NCBI GenBank assembly: GCA_020437045.1
Contig: JAGQWV010000301.1
Span: forward strand, 1 to 15,233
Reading direction: 5' to 3'
Length of the DNA: 15,233 nucleotides
Origin: Saprospiraceae bacterium
Lineage (GTDB): Bacteria; Bacteroidota; Bacteroidia; Chitinophagales; Saprospiraceae
Below the pieces are notes generated by a model. The model saw only the letters and a list, made by a program, of their open reading frames with translations, was not told the origin of the DNA and did no database searches. A program made the translations under genes and the position numbers. Every line of letters starts with the position of its first letter. Positions within the stretch are counted from its first letter, which is position 1. Shown piece by piece: positions 1 to 6,741 of this stretch.

Positions 1-160
1 CCTATGATTTTAAATCTACCACCACAGCGAGCATAATATTCAGTAGATTTAAAATCATAGGTTGATCACCTGGCAGGAGGCTGGGAGGAAGGTCCCATTT
101 ATTTAGGTGATCAACCTATGATTTTAAATCTACTGAATATTATGCTCGCTGTGGTGGTAG
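1..160. repeat. Zig-zag fold-back: 56-bp perfect inverted repeat plus 19-bp direct copy at the window edge
   Basis: Positions 16-71 are the exact reverse complement of 105-160, giving 56-base arms around a 33-base centre (72-104). Positions 1-19 are also an exact direct copy of 115-133, and therefore the reverse complement of 43-61. The direct and inverted segments share the 4-base word CTAC at 16-19, as expected for a template switch at microhomology. The right arm lies inside a well-conserved protease coding sequence, so 105-160 is the original and 1-71 the copy. This pattern is most simply an assembly or amplification chimera at a contig end. A real template-switch inversion in the genome cannot be excluded from the sequence alone. 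Confidence 0.9.
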
Positions 161-570
161 GTCCCTTGATGGAAGAGTTGGTGTTCAGAGGTTTACTTCT
201 ACAGCGTTTAATGGTGAAGATGTCAGTGAATAGAGCGCTGATAATTTCATCCATACTTTTTGGAGTGTTACATTTTGAGTCATGGCTGAGTGCAGCGATA
301 TTTGGCTTGATGATGGGTCTTCTCTTCCTCAAAACAAGTAATTTATGGGTGCCTATCATCGTACATATATTTAATAATCTCGTGGTGGTTTCTTTAAACT
401 TATGGCAATATCGTCAGGGACAAGTTTGGACTTTAGAGGAGGCACACATATTTTTACCCATATATTTGGTTGCATTTATGATCTTGCCGGTTATTATTAT
501 TTTCATTCGAAAATATTGGCCTCAAGACCATATGCAACTGCCATACTTACTAAACCAAAGCCATCAATGA
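73..570 (+). CDS. CPBP (CAAX-type) intramembrane metalloprotease, 5' end missing
   Basis: This is the C-terminal part of a CPBP/Abi-family membrane protease, a family of multi-spanning metallo-endopeptidases. Numbered from the ATG at 118, all three family motifs are present: EExxxR (E19, E20, R24), FxxxH (F48 to H52) and HxxxN (H83 to N87). They lie in hydrophobic helices, and another membrane segment spans about residues 111-131. The ATG at 118 is probably not the true start. The frame is open back to 61 and encodes a plausible loop (GGWEEGPIYLGDQP) just before the first motif helix. The usual N-terminal helices are absent because the fold-back repeat replaces the upstream sequence from position 71 leftwards. 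Roughly half the protein is probably lost. The substrate is unknown; relatives process prenylated proteins or serve in bacteriocin self-immunity. GH3 follows 50 bases downstream. Confidence 0.85.
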   Translation, partial: AGGWEEGPIYLGDQPMILNLLNIMLAVVVGPLMEELVFRGLLLQRLMVKMSVNRALIISSILFGVLHFESWLSAAIFGLMMGLLFLKTSNLWVPIIVHIFNNLVVVSLNLWQYRQGQVWTLEEAHIFLPIYLVAFMILPVIIIFIRKYWPQDHMQLPYLLNQSHQ

Positions 571-597
571 TGAGGGATTTTACTATCTTTTATCACC

Positions 598-624
598 AGG
601 AGGGGTAAATCTATGCTGCCATGA
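598..624 (+). promoter_or_regulatory. Shine-Dalgarno-like AGGAGG with a three-codon mini-ORF overlapping the GH3 start
   Basis: AGGAGG lies at 598-603. It is 9 bases before an ATG at 613 that opens a mini-ORF (ATG CTG CCA TGA, 613-624). The last four bases, ATGA, overlap the GH3 start codon at 621. The SD-like element is therefore well spaced for the mini-ORF and rather far (17 bases) from the GH3 start. It could feed ribosomes into GH3 by re-initiation, but Bacteroidota make little use of Shine-Dalgarno pairing, so this may be coincidence. Confidence 0.3.
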
Positions 625-2153
625 GAGGTATTGTCAACAGTACGATAAAATTGTATCTCAAAACCCGTTATAAAAAGCTGGAATACAGTTTTAGTAATCC
701 CCATGTAAGTCAGGCTGATCTTCTCGAAGATCTTTTATTTTCCGCCTCGGAGACAGAGGTAGGTACTCAATATCATTTTGATGAAATTCGGAAGTATCAG
801 GATTTTAAGGAAAGACTTCCCATTAATGATTATGAGGATGTTAAGCTCGACATCAATCGAATGATGCATGGTGAGGCAGACGTCCTTTGGCCTGGCACCA
901 TCAGTTGGTATGCTAAATCATCCGGGACCACTCATGATAAGAGTAAATTTATTCCTGTAAGTCGCCAGAATCTGAAACATTGTCATGTGAAAGGATTTTG
1001 GGATTCAATTGCCGTGCTCTACAATAATTTTCCCGAAGCCAAGATTTTTGAATATAACAATTTGGTTTTAGGTGGTACTTTGTATGATTTCGAGCCTTAC
1101 CCCCTGACAAAATTTGGCGATATCTCTGCGATTTTAATTCATGAAATGCCGTTGGTTGGTAGGCCCTTTTATTCTCCGGATTTTCAGACCGCCTTTATGA
1201 AAAAATGGGATGAAAAGATCGAAAGGGCAGCTCAGCTGGCCAGTAAGGATAGAGAAATCGGCTCAATTGGCGGTGTGCCGACCTGGAATATTGTCCTGTT
1301 CAAACGAATTTTGGAGATCACCGGCAAATCCAATTTGCTCGAAGTTTGGCCCAATCTGCAGGTTTATTTGCATGGGGGAGTAAATTTTCAACCCTATCGG
1401 GCCCAATTCGAAGCTTTGATTCCTAAAAGTGACTTTATCTACCAGGAGACTTATAATGCATCGGAAGGATATTTTGCTTGTCAGAATGATTACATGACAC
1501 AAGATCTTCTGCTCTTTCCCGACAATGGTATTTTCTATGAATTTATCCCATTGGAAAAACTTCACCATGATCATTCGGCAGCGGTACCGCTGGAAGGAGT
1601 GGAAATTGGTAAAAATTATGCACTGATTATCTCTACCAACTCCGGTTTATGGCGCTATATGCCTGGAGATACCGTCATGTTTACAGCGACCGAACCGTAT
1701 AAAATTGTCATTACAGGTCGAACCAAACATTTTATCAATGCATTTGGTGAAGAGGTTATGGTTTCGAATACGGATGAAGCAATCGGAAAAACTTGCGAAA
1801 CGATGGGTGTAAAAATCCGGGAATATATGGTTGCTCCCATCTACCTGAATACCAATACCAAAGGATGTCATCAATGGGTTATTGAGTTTGATGGGAGAGT
1901 ACCCGATTTGGAAATTTTTGCCAAATTACTTGATGATAATTTGAAAAGTATAAATTCAGATTATGAGGCTAAACGGTTTCAGGATATGGCCCTGGAACGA
2001 TTGCAAATTGTCGTAGCCCCTCGTTTGACTTTCGAAAGCTGGCTGCGGAAGAACGGCAAGATCGGAGCGCAGGTGAAGGTGCCGAGGTTATCAAATGACC
2101 GAAAGCAAATGGATGATGTATTGAGTATGATCAGAAATGAAGTAATCTTATGA
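621..2153 (+). CDS. GH3-family acyl-acid amido synthetase-like adenylating enzyme
   Basis: The 510-residue protein belongs to the GH3 branch of the ANL adenylate-forming superfamily. Plant members adenylate carboxylic acids such as auxin or jasmonate and join them to amino acids; the substrate of the bacterial members is not established. Three nucleotide-binding motifs are visible: SSGTT at 100-104 (phosphate loop), ETYNASEGYF at 276-285, and WRYMPGD at 344-350 followed by GRTKHFINAFGEEVM at 366-380. A small C-terminal domain carries a basic stretch (KNGKIGAQVK, about 477-486) where ANL enzymes usually place a catalytic lysine. The length is near that of bacterial relatives. No signal peptide or membrane segment is seen, so it should be cytoplasmic. 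The stop overlaps the next start by four bases (ATGA), implying translational coupling to the 106-residue protein and then RecO. The family call is firm; the reaction is inferred. Confidence 0.93.
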   Translation: MRGIVNSTIKLYLKTRYKKLEYSFSNPHVSQADLLEDLLFSASETEVGTQYHFDEIRKYQDFKERLPINDYEDVKLDINRMMHGEADVLWPGTISWYAKSSGTTHDKSKFIPVSRQNLKHCHVKGFWDSIAVLYNNFPEAKIFEYNNLVLGGTLYDFEPYPLTKFGDISAILIHEMPLVGRPFYSPDFQTAFMKKWDEKIERAAQLASKDREIGSIGGVPTWNIVLFKRILEITGKSNLLEVWPNLQVYLHGGVNFQPYRAQFEALIPKSDFIYQETYNASEGYFACQNDYMTQDLLLFPDNGIFYEFIPLEKLHHDHSAAVPLEGVEIGKNYALIISTNSGLWRYMPGDTVMFTATEPYKIVITGRTKHFINAFGEEVMVSNTDEAIGKTCETMGVKIREYMVAPIYLNTNTKGCHQWVIEFDGRVPDLEIFAKLLDDNLKSINSDYEAKRFQDMALERLQIVVAPRLTFESWLRKNGKIGAQVKVPRLSNDRKQMDDVLSMIRNEVIL

Positions 2154-2470
2154 TGGATGATGAGGATTTATTCGAATTGATCAAATCCCAGGGATTGCCT
2201 GAGTTAAATCAAGATCAAAGTGAGGAGGAATTAATCGACTTTATGAGTCAACGCATAGAAGCCCTGTTGGCCGGAGATTTTGAAGCCTTGATGAGTATGA
2301 TGTACAGACTGGATGTTGATGAAGCGAAGATCCGCAAAGCATTGGCGCCGCACAATCCGGAGAATCCGGCTCGAAGCCTGGCGCGTCTTATAGTACAGCG
2401 ACAAATGAAACGAATGGCGACGCGAGAGAAATATAAGCGGGATGCCGGAGAATGGATTGATATCGAATAG
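2150..2470 (+). CDS. Unrecognised small acidic protein between GH3 and recO
   Basis: I do not recognise this 106-residue protein as a named family. It is probably a real gene: it starts inside the GH3 stop codon (ATGA overlap at 2150-2153), and its stop is followed directly by the recO ATG with no gap. The first ~50 residues are acidic and look helical. A middle segment, MYRLDVDEAKIRKAL, at about residues 47-61 looks like a conserved core. The C-terminal third is basic (ARLIVQRQMKRMATREKYKR) and ends with an acidic tail. There are no cysteines, signal peptide or membrane segments, so it is presumably cytoplasmic. The charge split would allow protein or nucleic-acid contacts, but no function can be assigned. 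Tight packing suggests its amount is linked to GH3 and RecO. Confidence 0.75.
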   Translation: MMDDEDLFELIKSQGLPELNQDQSEEELIDFMSQRIEALLAGDFEALMSMMYRLDVDEAKIRKALAPHNPENPARSLARLIVQRQMKRMATREKYKRDAGEWIDIE

Positions 2471-3196
2471 ATGCTTACCAAATTACAAGGCATGGTAATC
2501 CGTTCCGTCAAATATGGTGAGACTAGCCTGATATTTGACATGTATACTCAGCAGTATGGTTTGGCCAGCTTTATTGTGAATGGCGCCCGCAGACCCAAGA
2601 GCAAATTACCGTCATCTCTCTTTCAACTGATGAATTGGCTGGAATTGGTGGTCTATATGAAAGATCCGCAAGCGCTCAACCGGGTTAAAGAAAGTCAATT
2701 GATCTTTCATTATAATGAGATACCATTTGATCTTCGCAAAAGAAGTGTGGCACTTTTTATGACAGAGATCGTGCAAAAAACGATTAAAGAAAATGAATCG
2801 AATCCGGACTTATTTGCGTTCTTGTTTGATTCATACCGTTTCCTGGATCAGTCGAAGCATTCGATTTCAAATTTCCATATCCTTTTTTTATTGGATCTCA
2901 GTCTGTATTTGGGATTTCGGCCGATTGGGACCTGGTCCCGGGAAAGGCCATATTTTCATTTGGTCAGTGGAAATTTTGTGGAGATGATCCACCCCTTATA
3001 TACCCTGGAGCAGTCTGTGAGTAATACCATTTCTGATTTATTGCAAACTAATCGGGAATCGATTCATACGCTAACAATTTCCAAAGAAATTAGACAGGAC
3101 GTTTTGCTTAGTACTATCAGTTTTTTTCGTTATCACCTGGAACGATTGCCGGAAATAAAAACACATAAGATTTTGGCTGAGGTGTTTGGTTCTTAG
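2471..3196 (+). CDS. recO: DNA repair protein RecO
   Basis: RecO anneals single-stranded DNA and, with RecR, helps load RecA onto SSB-coated DNA in the RecF pathway. The 241-residue length is typical. The N-terminal ~80 residues show the family pattern of an OB fold: a start of the type LQGMVIRSVKYGETSLIFDMYT, then GLASFIVNGARRPKSKL with the usual basic run. A helical C-terminal domain follows, containing HILFLLDLSLYLGFRP, a recurrent RecO feature. The zinc-binding cysteines of some RecO proteins are absent; the whole sequence has no cysteine. The ATG follows the upstream stop with no gap, so translation is probably coupled to the 106-residue protein. The E1 gene begins 55 bases downstream on the same strand, with no clear terminator between. 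Confidence 0.93.
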   Translation: MLTKLQGMVIRSVKYGETSLIFDMYTQQYGLASFIVNGARRPKSKLPSSLFQLMNWLELVVYMKDPQALNRVKESQLIFHYNEIPFDLRKRSVALFMTEIVQKTIKENESNPDLFAFLFDSYRFLDQSKHSISNFHILFLLDLSLYLGFRPIGTWSRERPYFHLVSGNFVEMIHPLYTLEQSVSNTISDLLQTNRESIHTLTISKEIRQDVLLSTISFFRYHLERLPEIKTHKILAEVFGS

Positions 3197-3251
3197 ATTT
3201 GGATGATCTAAAAACTGGTATCTTGGTCTTAGAAAGGCCCCCTGGATTACA

Positions 3252-5258
3252 ATGAAAGAAGAGAGAGCTCCATTTGATTACCATGTGAAGAAATCGACGA
3301 CTTCCGAAAGACTTCAGGAGTTGTATAGCAGTATGCTTTACTCCCGGTTGATCGAGGAGAAGATGCTCAAACTTTTGAGGCAAGGTAGGATTAGCAAATG
3401 GTTTTCCGGTATTGGTCAGGAAGCCATTTCTGTGGGCGTAACCTTGGCCCTGGAATCTACAGATTTGATTTTCCCATTACACCGGAACTTAGGCGTTTTT
3501 ACTTCCAGGTTAGTACCGCTGGACCGGCTTGTCGCTCAGTGGCAAGGTAAGAATAATGGTTTTACCAATGGACGAGACCGGTCTTTTCATTTTGGTAGCC
3601 TGGAGCATCACATCGTCGGGATGATTTCTCATCTCGGACCTCAACTTTCACTGGCTGTGGGTGCAGCTTTGGCCTATAAATTGGGCAATAAAACAAATAT
3701 TGCTGTTGCTTTCAGTGGCGAAGGAGGTACCAGTGAAGGGGAGTTTCATGAAGCCCTCAATTTGGCTGCAGTGTGGAAGGTGCCCGCCATCTTTATTATA
3801 GAAAATAATGGATATGCCTTAAGTACACCCACGCATCAGCAGTATGCGTGTGCTTCCCTCTCCGACAAAGGTAAGGGCTACGGCATGAAAGCTATTCAAA
3901 TTGATGGCAATAACGTCCTGGAAGTTTATCAGGTGATCACAAAAATCGCCCGGAAAATCAGAAAAAATCCTCAGCCAGTATTGATCGAATGTATGACTTT
4001 TCGTATGCGTGGGCATGAGGAAGCATCCGGTACCAAATACGTTCCCAAGGAGCTATTGGATGAGTGGTCGCAAAAAGATCCTTTGAAAAACTTCGAGCAA
4101 TATTTGCTGGATACCGGAATTATTGACATTAATTACGTGCAACAAACGCGTGCTAATCTGGAAAAACATATTGAAGATTCCATAGAAACTGCTTTTGCGG
4201 AATCCGATGTCGAGTCTTCTGTAGAGAAGGAGCTTGGTGATGTGTACTGCGATAAAGAAGCAAATCAGTTTGCCAAACCGGTACAGGAAGCTGACCAACG
4301 TACCCTACGCTATATCGATAGTATTCGAGAAGCCCTTTGGCAAGCTATGGAGCTCGACCCCAAATTGCTGTTGTTAGGTCAGGATATTGCCGATTATGGA
4401 GGGGTTTTTAAAGCCACCGAAGGTTTTCTTGATAAATTTGGAGCGGATAGAGTATTGAATACTCCGCTCTGCGAGAGTGCCGTGATTGGGGCAGGTGTAG
4501 GGCTCTCACTGGAAGGATACCGATCGATGATTGAAATGCAATTTGCGGATTTTGTAAGCTGTGGTTTCAATCAAATAGTAAACAATCTGGCAAAACTCAA
4601 TTATCGCTGGGGTCATAGTCCAAAAGTTGTAATCCGGATGCCTACGGGTGGAAATGTGGGTGCGGGTCCTTTTCACTCTCAAAGTACAGAAAGCTGGTTT
4701 GTACATGTTCCCGGATTAAAAATCGTCTATCCGTCCAATGCCTATGATGCCAAAGGATTATTGATGGCCGCTCTTCAAGACCCCGGCCCGGTCATGTTTT
4801 TTGAACATAAATACCTGTATCGAACCAACGAATCATTAGTACCTGAAACACCATATACACTCAATATCGGTGAAGCCAAGGTGGTAAGAGAGGGACAGCT
4901 TGCCACAGTAATTTCTTATGGACTGGGTATTCAGTGGGCTATAGAGAGTAGGGAGGCGTTAGGACTGGATATCGAGATTATCGACTTGTGCACACTGAGT
5001 CCCATTGATTTTGCCACCATTGGTGTAAGTGTGAAGAAAACGGGACGGGTCATTATTCTGCATGAAGCAACCCTTACAGGAGGTGTGGGTGGAGAGCTCG
5101 CAGCGCATATTGCCGAACATTATTTTGAGTATCTCGATGCACCAATTATGCGTTCGGCGTCTTTAGATACTCCAGTGCCTTTTGCAAAATCATTAGAACA
5201 ATTATTTTTGCCGGTCGCCAGATTTAGGGAACAGCTGGCTCAATTAGTCAATTACTAA
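3252..5258 (+). CDS. 2-oxoacid dehydrogenase E1 component, fused alpha and beta subunits
   Basis: This 668-residue protein fuses the two subunits of a thiamine-diphosphate-dependent E1. E1 decarboxylates a 2-oxoacid and passes the acyl group to the lipoyl domain of E2. The alpha half (about 1-310) has RxGxxxxWxxGxGQEA near residue 46 and the thiamine-diphosphate/Mg motif running from GEGGTSEG (156-163) to ENN (184-186). An acidic linker leads to the beta half from about residue 350. There the expected catalytic glutamate lies in CESAVIGAG (E408), and further beta signatures include MQFADF and FFEHKYLYR. In Bacteroidota such fusions are usually annotated as branched-chain 2-oxoacid (2-oxoisovalerate) dehydrogenase; exact substrate preference cannot be read here. 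No E2 or E3 gene is adjacent, so the partners must be encoded elsewhere. A DUF5606 transcription unit follows after 207 bases. Confidence 0.93.
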   Translation: MKEERAPFDYHVKKSTTSERLQELYSSMLYSRLIEEKMLKLLRQGRISKWFSGIGQEAISVGVTLALESTDLIFPLHRNLGVFTSRLVPLDRLVAQWQGKNNGFTNGRDRSFHFGSLEHHIVGMISHLGPQLSLAVGAALAYKLGNKTNIAVAFSGEGGTSEGEFHEALNLAAVWKVPAIFIIENNGYALSTPTHQQYACASLSDKGKGYGMKAIQIDGNNVLEVYQVITKIARKIRKNPQPVLIECMTFRMRGHEEASGTKYVPKELLDEWSQKDPLKNFEQYLLDTGIIDINYVQQTRANLEKHIEDSIETAFAESDVESSVEKELGDVYCDKEANQFAKPVQEADQRTLRYIDSIREALWQAMELDPKLLLLGQDIADYGGVFKATEGFLDKFGADRVLNTPLCESAVIGAGVGLSLEGYRSMIEMQFADFVSCGFNQIVNNLAKLNYRWGHSPKVVIRMPTGGNVGAGPFHSQSTESWFVHVPGLKIVYPSNAYDAKGLLMAALQDPGPVMFFEHKYLYRTNESLVPETPYTLNIGEAKVVREGQLATVISYGLGIQWAIESREALGLDIEIIDLCTLSPIDFATIGVSVKKTGRVIILHEATLTGGVGGELAAHIAEHYFEYLDAPIMRSASLDTPVPFAKSLEQLFLPVARFREQLAQLVNY

Positions 5259-5293
5259 AAAGGGATTAAAACCATACCAACGATTAAATAAGG

Positions 5294-5301
5294 TACCTTT
5301 G
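5294..5301 (+). promoter_or_regulatory. Bacteroidota-type promoter -7 element (TACCTTTG) for the DUF5606-GT2 unit
   Basis: TACCTTTG matches the Bacteroidota housekeeping -7 consensus TAnnTTTG and is followed by the frequently seen C. The expected start of transcription is about 5307. No good TTTG is visible about 19 bases upstream, so the -33 part is weak or absent. It lies in a 207-base intergenic gap, 165 bases before the DUF5606 start codon, which implies a leader of about 160 bases. Confidence 0.6.
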
Positions 5302-5306
5302 CGATA

Positions 5307-5340
5307 CTTTCGACGATATTCGAATGCCGAATGTTGAAAG
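5307..5340 (+). promoter_or_regulatory. Stem-loop at the predicted 5' end of the DUF5606 transcript
   Basis: CTTTCGAC (5307-5314) pairs with GTTGAAAG (5333-5340) over eight pairs, one of them G-U. A 3-base bulge (5315-5317) is followed by ATTCG (5318-5322) pairing with CGAAT (5328-5332) around a 5-base loop. The 13-pair hairpin begins where transcription should start from the TACCTTTG element. It may protect the mRNA 5' end or be part of a regulatory leader. No known riboswitch class was recognised, and no U-tract follows, so it is not an intrinsic terminator. Confidence 0.45.
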
Positions 5341-5380
5341 ACAGCTGTATGTTTTGTCAAACAAGTTGCATAAAAAATAG
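5324..5380 (+). other. Possible 18-codon leader ORF before the DUF5606 gene
   Basis: An ATG in the hairpin loop opens a short frame encoding MPNVERQLYVLSNKLHKK and ending at TAG (5378-5380). A second, 9-codon frame (MEIQEAEKI) lies at 5413-5442. Both fall in the ~160-base leader. Neither has a clear ribosome site or a codon run typical of attenuators, and short frames like this arise by chance. They are listed because the leader is unusually long and structured. Confidence 0.15.
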
Positions 5381-5465
5381 AACACAGGATGTATCGTTAT
5401 TGGGATGATATAATGGAAATACAAGAAGCAGAAAAGATCTGATAGCCAGAACGAAATGTAAAACA

Positions 5466-5870
5466 ATGAAATTAGAAGACATAATTGCGGTAAGTGGAAT
5501 GCCAGGACTATATAAACTGGCTGGTTCCCGACCAAATGGGATCATCGTAGAGGATCTGGATAGCGGAAAGCGTAAGTTCGTACCGAACAGAAAACATCAA
5601 TTCTCTCCGCTGGAGACCATATCTATATTTACTTTGGCAGATACCGAAGGATTGGTTGATGTATTACGTAAAATGCATACATTAAAAGATGAAATTCCTG
5701 TTGTGGAAGCCAATGCTTCCAATGAAGAATTGAGGGATTATTTCTTGAAGGTCCTTCCTGATCATGATCAGTCCAGAGTTTTCACGCGGGATATTAAAAA
5801 AATGGTGAAATGGTATCAATTCCTGGAAGCCAGAGATCTCTTTAACGTAATATCCGACGAAGAAGAATAA
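5466..5870 (+). CDS. DUF5606 domain protein
   Basis: The 134-residue protein matches the DUF5606 pattern, a small family I know only from Bacteroidota and whose role is unknown. It starts with the characteristic segment LEDIIAVSGMPGLYKLAGSR, followed by a beta-rich N-terminal region of about 60 residues (NGIIVEDLDSGKRKFVP, then LETISIFTLAD). The C-terminal half is helical, with DYFLKVLPDHDQSRVFTRDI at about 92-111 and KKMVKWYQFLEARDLF after it, and ends in an acidic tail. No signal peptide or membrane helix is visible, so it is probably cytoplasmic. It leads a two-gene unit with the glycosyltransferase 11 bases downstream. A promoter and hairpin lie far upstream of its ATG, suggesting control at the mRNA leader. 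The family call is confident; function is not known. Confidence 0.85.
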   Translation: MKLEDIIAVSGMPGLYKLAGSRPNGIIVEDLDSGKRKFVPNRKHQFSPLETISIFTLADTEGLVDVLRKMHTLKDEIPVVEANASNEELRDYFLKVLPDHDQSRVFTRDIKKMVKWYQFLEARDLFNVISDEEE

Positions 5871-5881
5871 ATCTCAATCTC

Positions 5882-6637
5882 ATGTATCTCGATAAAAAGG
5901 TAGCAGTAGTCCTTCCTGCTTATAATGCCGGTAAGACACTTGAGGCAACCTATAAGGAGATACCCTTTGATATTGTAGATTTGATCATCCTTTGTGATGA
6001 TGCCAGTACCGATGATACCATTAAAGTAGCAGCTGATCTGGGTATAGCTCATATCGTGCGTCATGACATCAACCGAGGTTATGGTGCCAACCAAAAATCT
6101 CTATATCAGTATGCCCTGGCCCAGGATGCTGATATTATCGTGATGCTGCACCCAGATTATCAATATACGCCCAAGTTGATTTTAGCTATGGTCAGCCTGA
6201 TTGGTCAGGGGCTTTTTGAAGTCGTTTTAGGCTCGAGAATATTGGGTACTGGTGCATTAAAAGGCGGAATGCCAGTCTATAAATATTTAGCAAACCGGCT
6301 TTTAACATTTATGCAAAATATCCTGAACGGGCATAAACTTTCTGAATACCATACTGGCTATCGTGCTTACGACCAATCGGTGCTACAGAAGATACCATTT
6401 GAGCAAAATTCGGATGATTTTGTGTTTGACAATGAAGTTTTATCCCAAATCATTTATGCCGACTACAGGATTGGGGAAATTACATGTCCCGCTCGCTATG
6501 AGGAGGCTTCCTCCAGTATAAATTTCAGAAGGAGTATAAAATATGGACTTGGCGTAGTGCGGGTGTCCATCATGCATTGGCTACAGGATCGGAAACTGGC
6601 GGGATTCCGAATGTATACCATGAACAAAGAACCTTGA
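5882..6637 (+). CDS. GT-A fold glycosyltransferase, family 2
   Basis: The 251-residue protein is a compact family 2 glycosyltransferase of the dolichyl-phosphate-mannose-synthase-like type. Visible motifs are VVLPAYNAGKTLE near the N-terminus, CDDASTDDT with the nucleotide-binding DDAS at 39-42, and NRGYGANQ at 64-71. HPDYQY at 90-95 stands in place of the usual metal-binding DxD, a variant I recognise from bacterial GT2 relatives. Further on come GSRILGTGALKGGMP (about 117-131), EYHTGYRAY (155-163) and DFVFDNEV (179-186). It lacks the C-terminal membrane helices found in some relatives, so it is likely soluble or peripheral. It would move a sugar from a nucleotide donor to a lipid carrier or envelope glycan; donor and acceptor cannot be inferred. 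It lies 11 bases after DUF5606 and converges with the methyltransferase gene across a 104-base gap without a clear terminator. Confidence 0.9.
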   Translation: MYLDKKVAVVLPAYNAGKTLEATYKEIPFDIVDLIILCDDASTDDTIKVAADLGIAHIVRHDINRGYGANQKSLYQYALAQDADIIVMLHPDYQYTPKLILAMVSLIGQGLFEVVLGSRILGTGALKGGMPVYKYLANRLLTFMQNILNGHKLSEYHTGYRAYDQSVLQKIPFEQNSDDFVFDNEVLSQIIYADYRIGEITCPARYEEASSSINFRRSIKYGLGVVRVSIMHWLQDRKLAGFRMYTMNKEP

Positions 6638-6741
6638 CGCTGGCCCTTCCAGTATATAAGCCCTCAGTGCTGTGCTAAGAACCCTCTGACCAAACTTGGT
6701 AATTCCAATGGAAATTCGTCCGCTCTATTCTGTGGTAATTT

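Noticed and set aside
111..359. Minus-strand frame opposite the CPBP gene
   Set aside because: It lies fully antisense to a protein with all three CPBP motifs, and its own translation shows no recognisable pattern.
3197..3251. Separate promoter for the E1 gene (TATCTTGG)
   Set aside because: It is only a partial match to TAnnTTTG in a 55-base gap; read-through from recO explains expression equally well.
6638..6741. Bidirectional terminator between GT2 and the methyltransferase
   Set aside because: The best hairpins (ACCAAACTTGGT at 6689-6700 and a bulged AATTCC/GGAAATT) are short or tight, and no U-tract follows.
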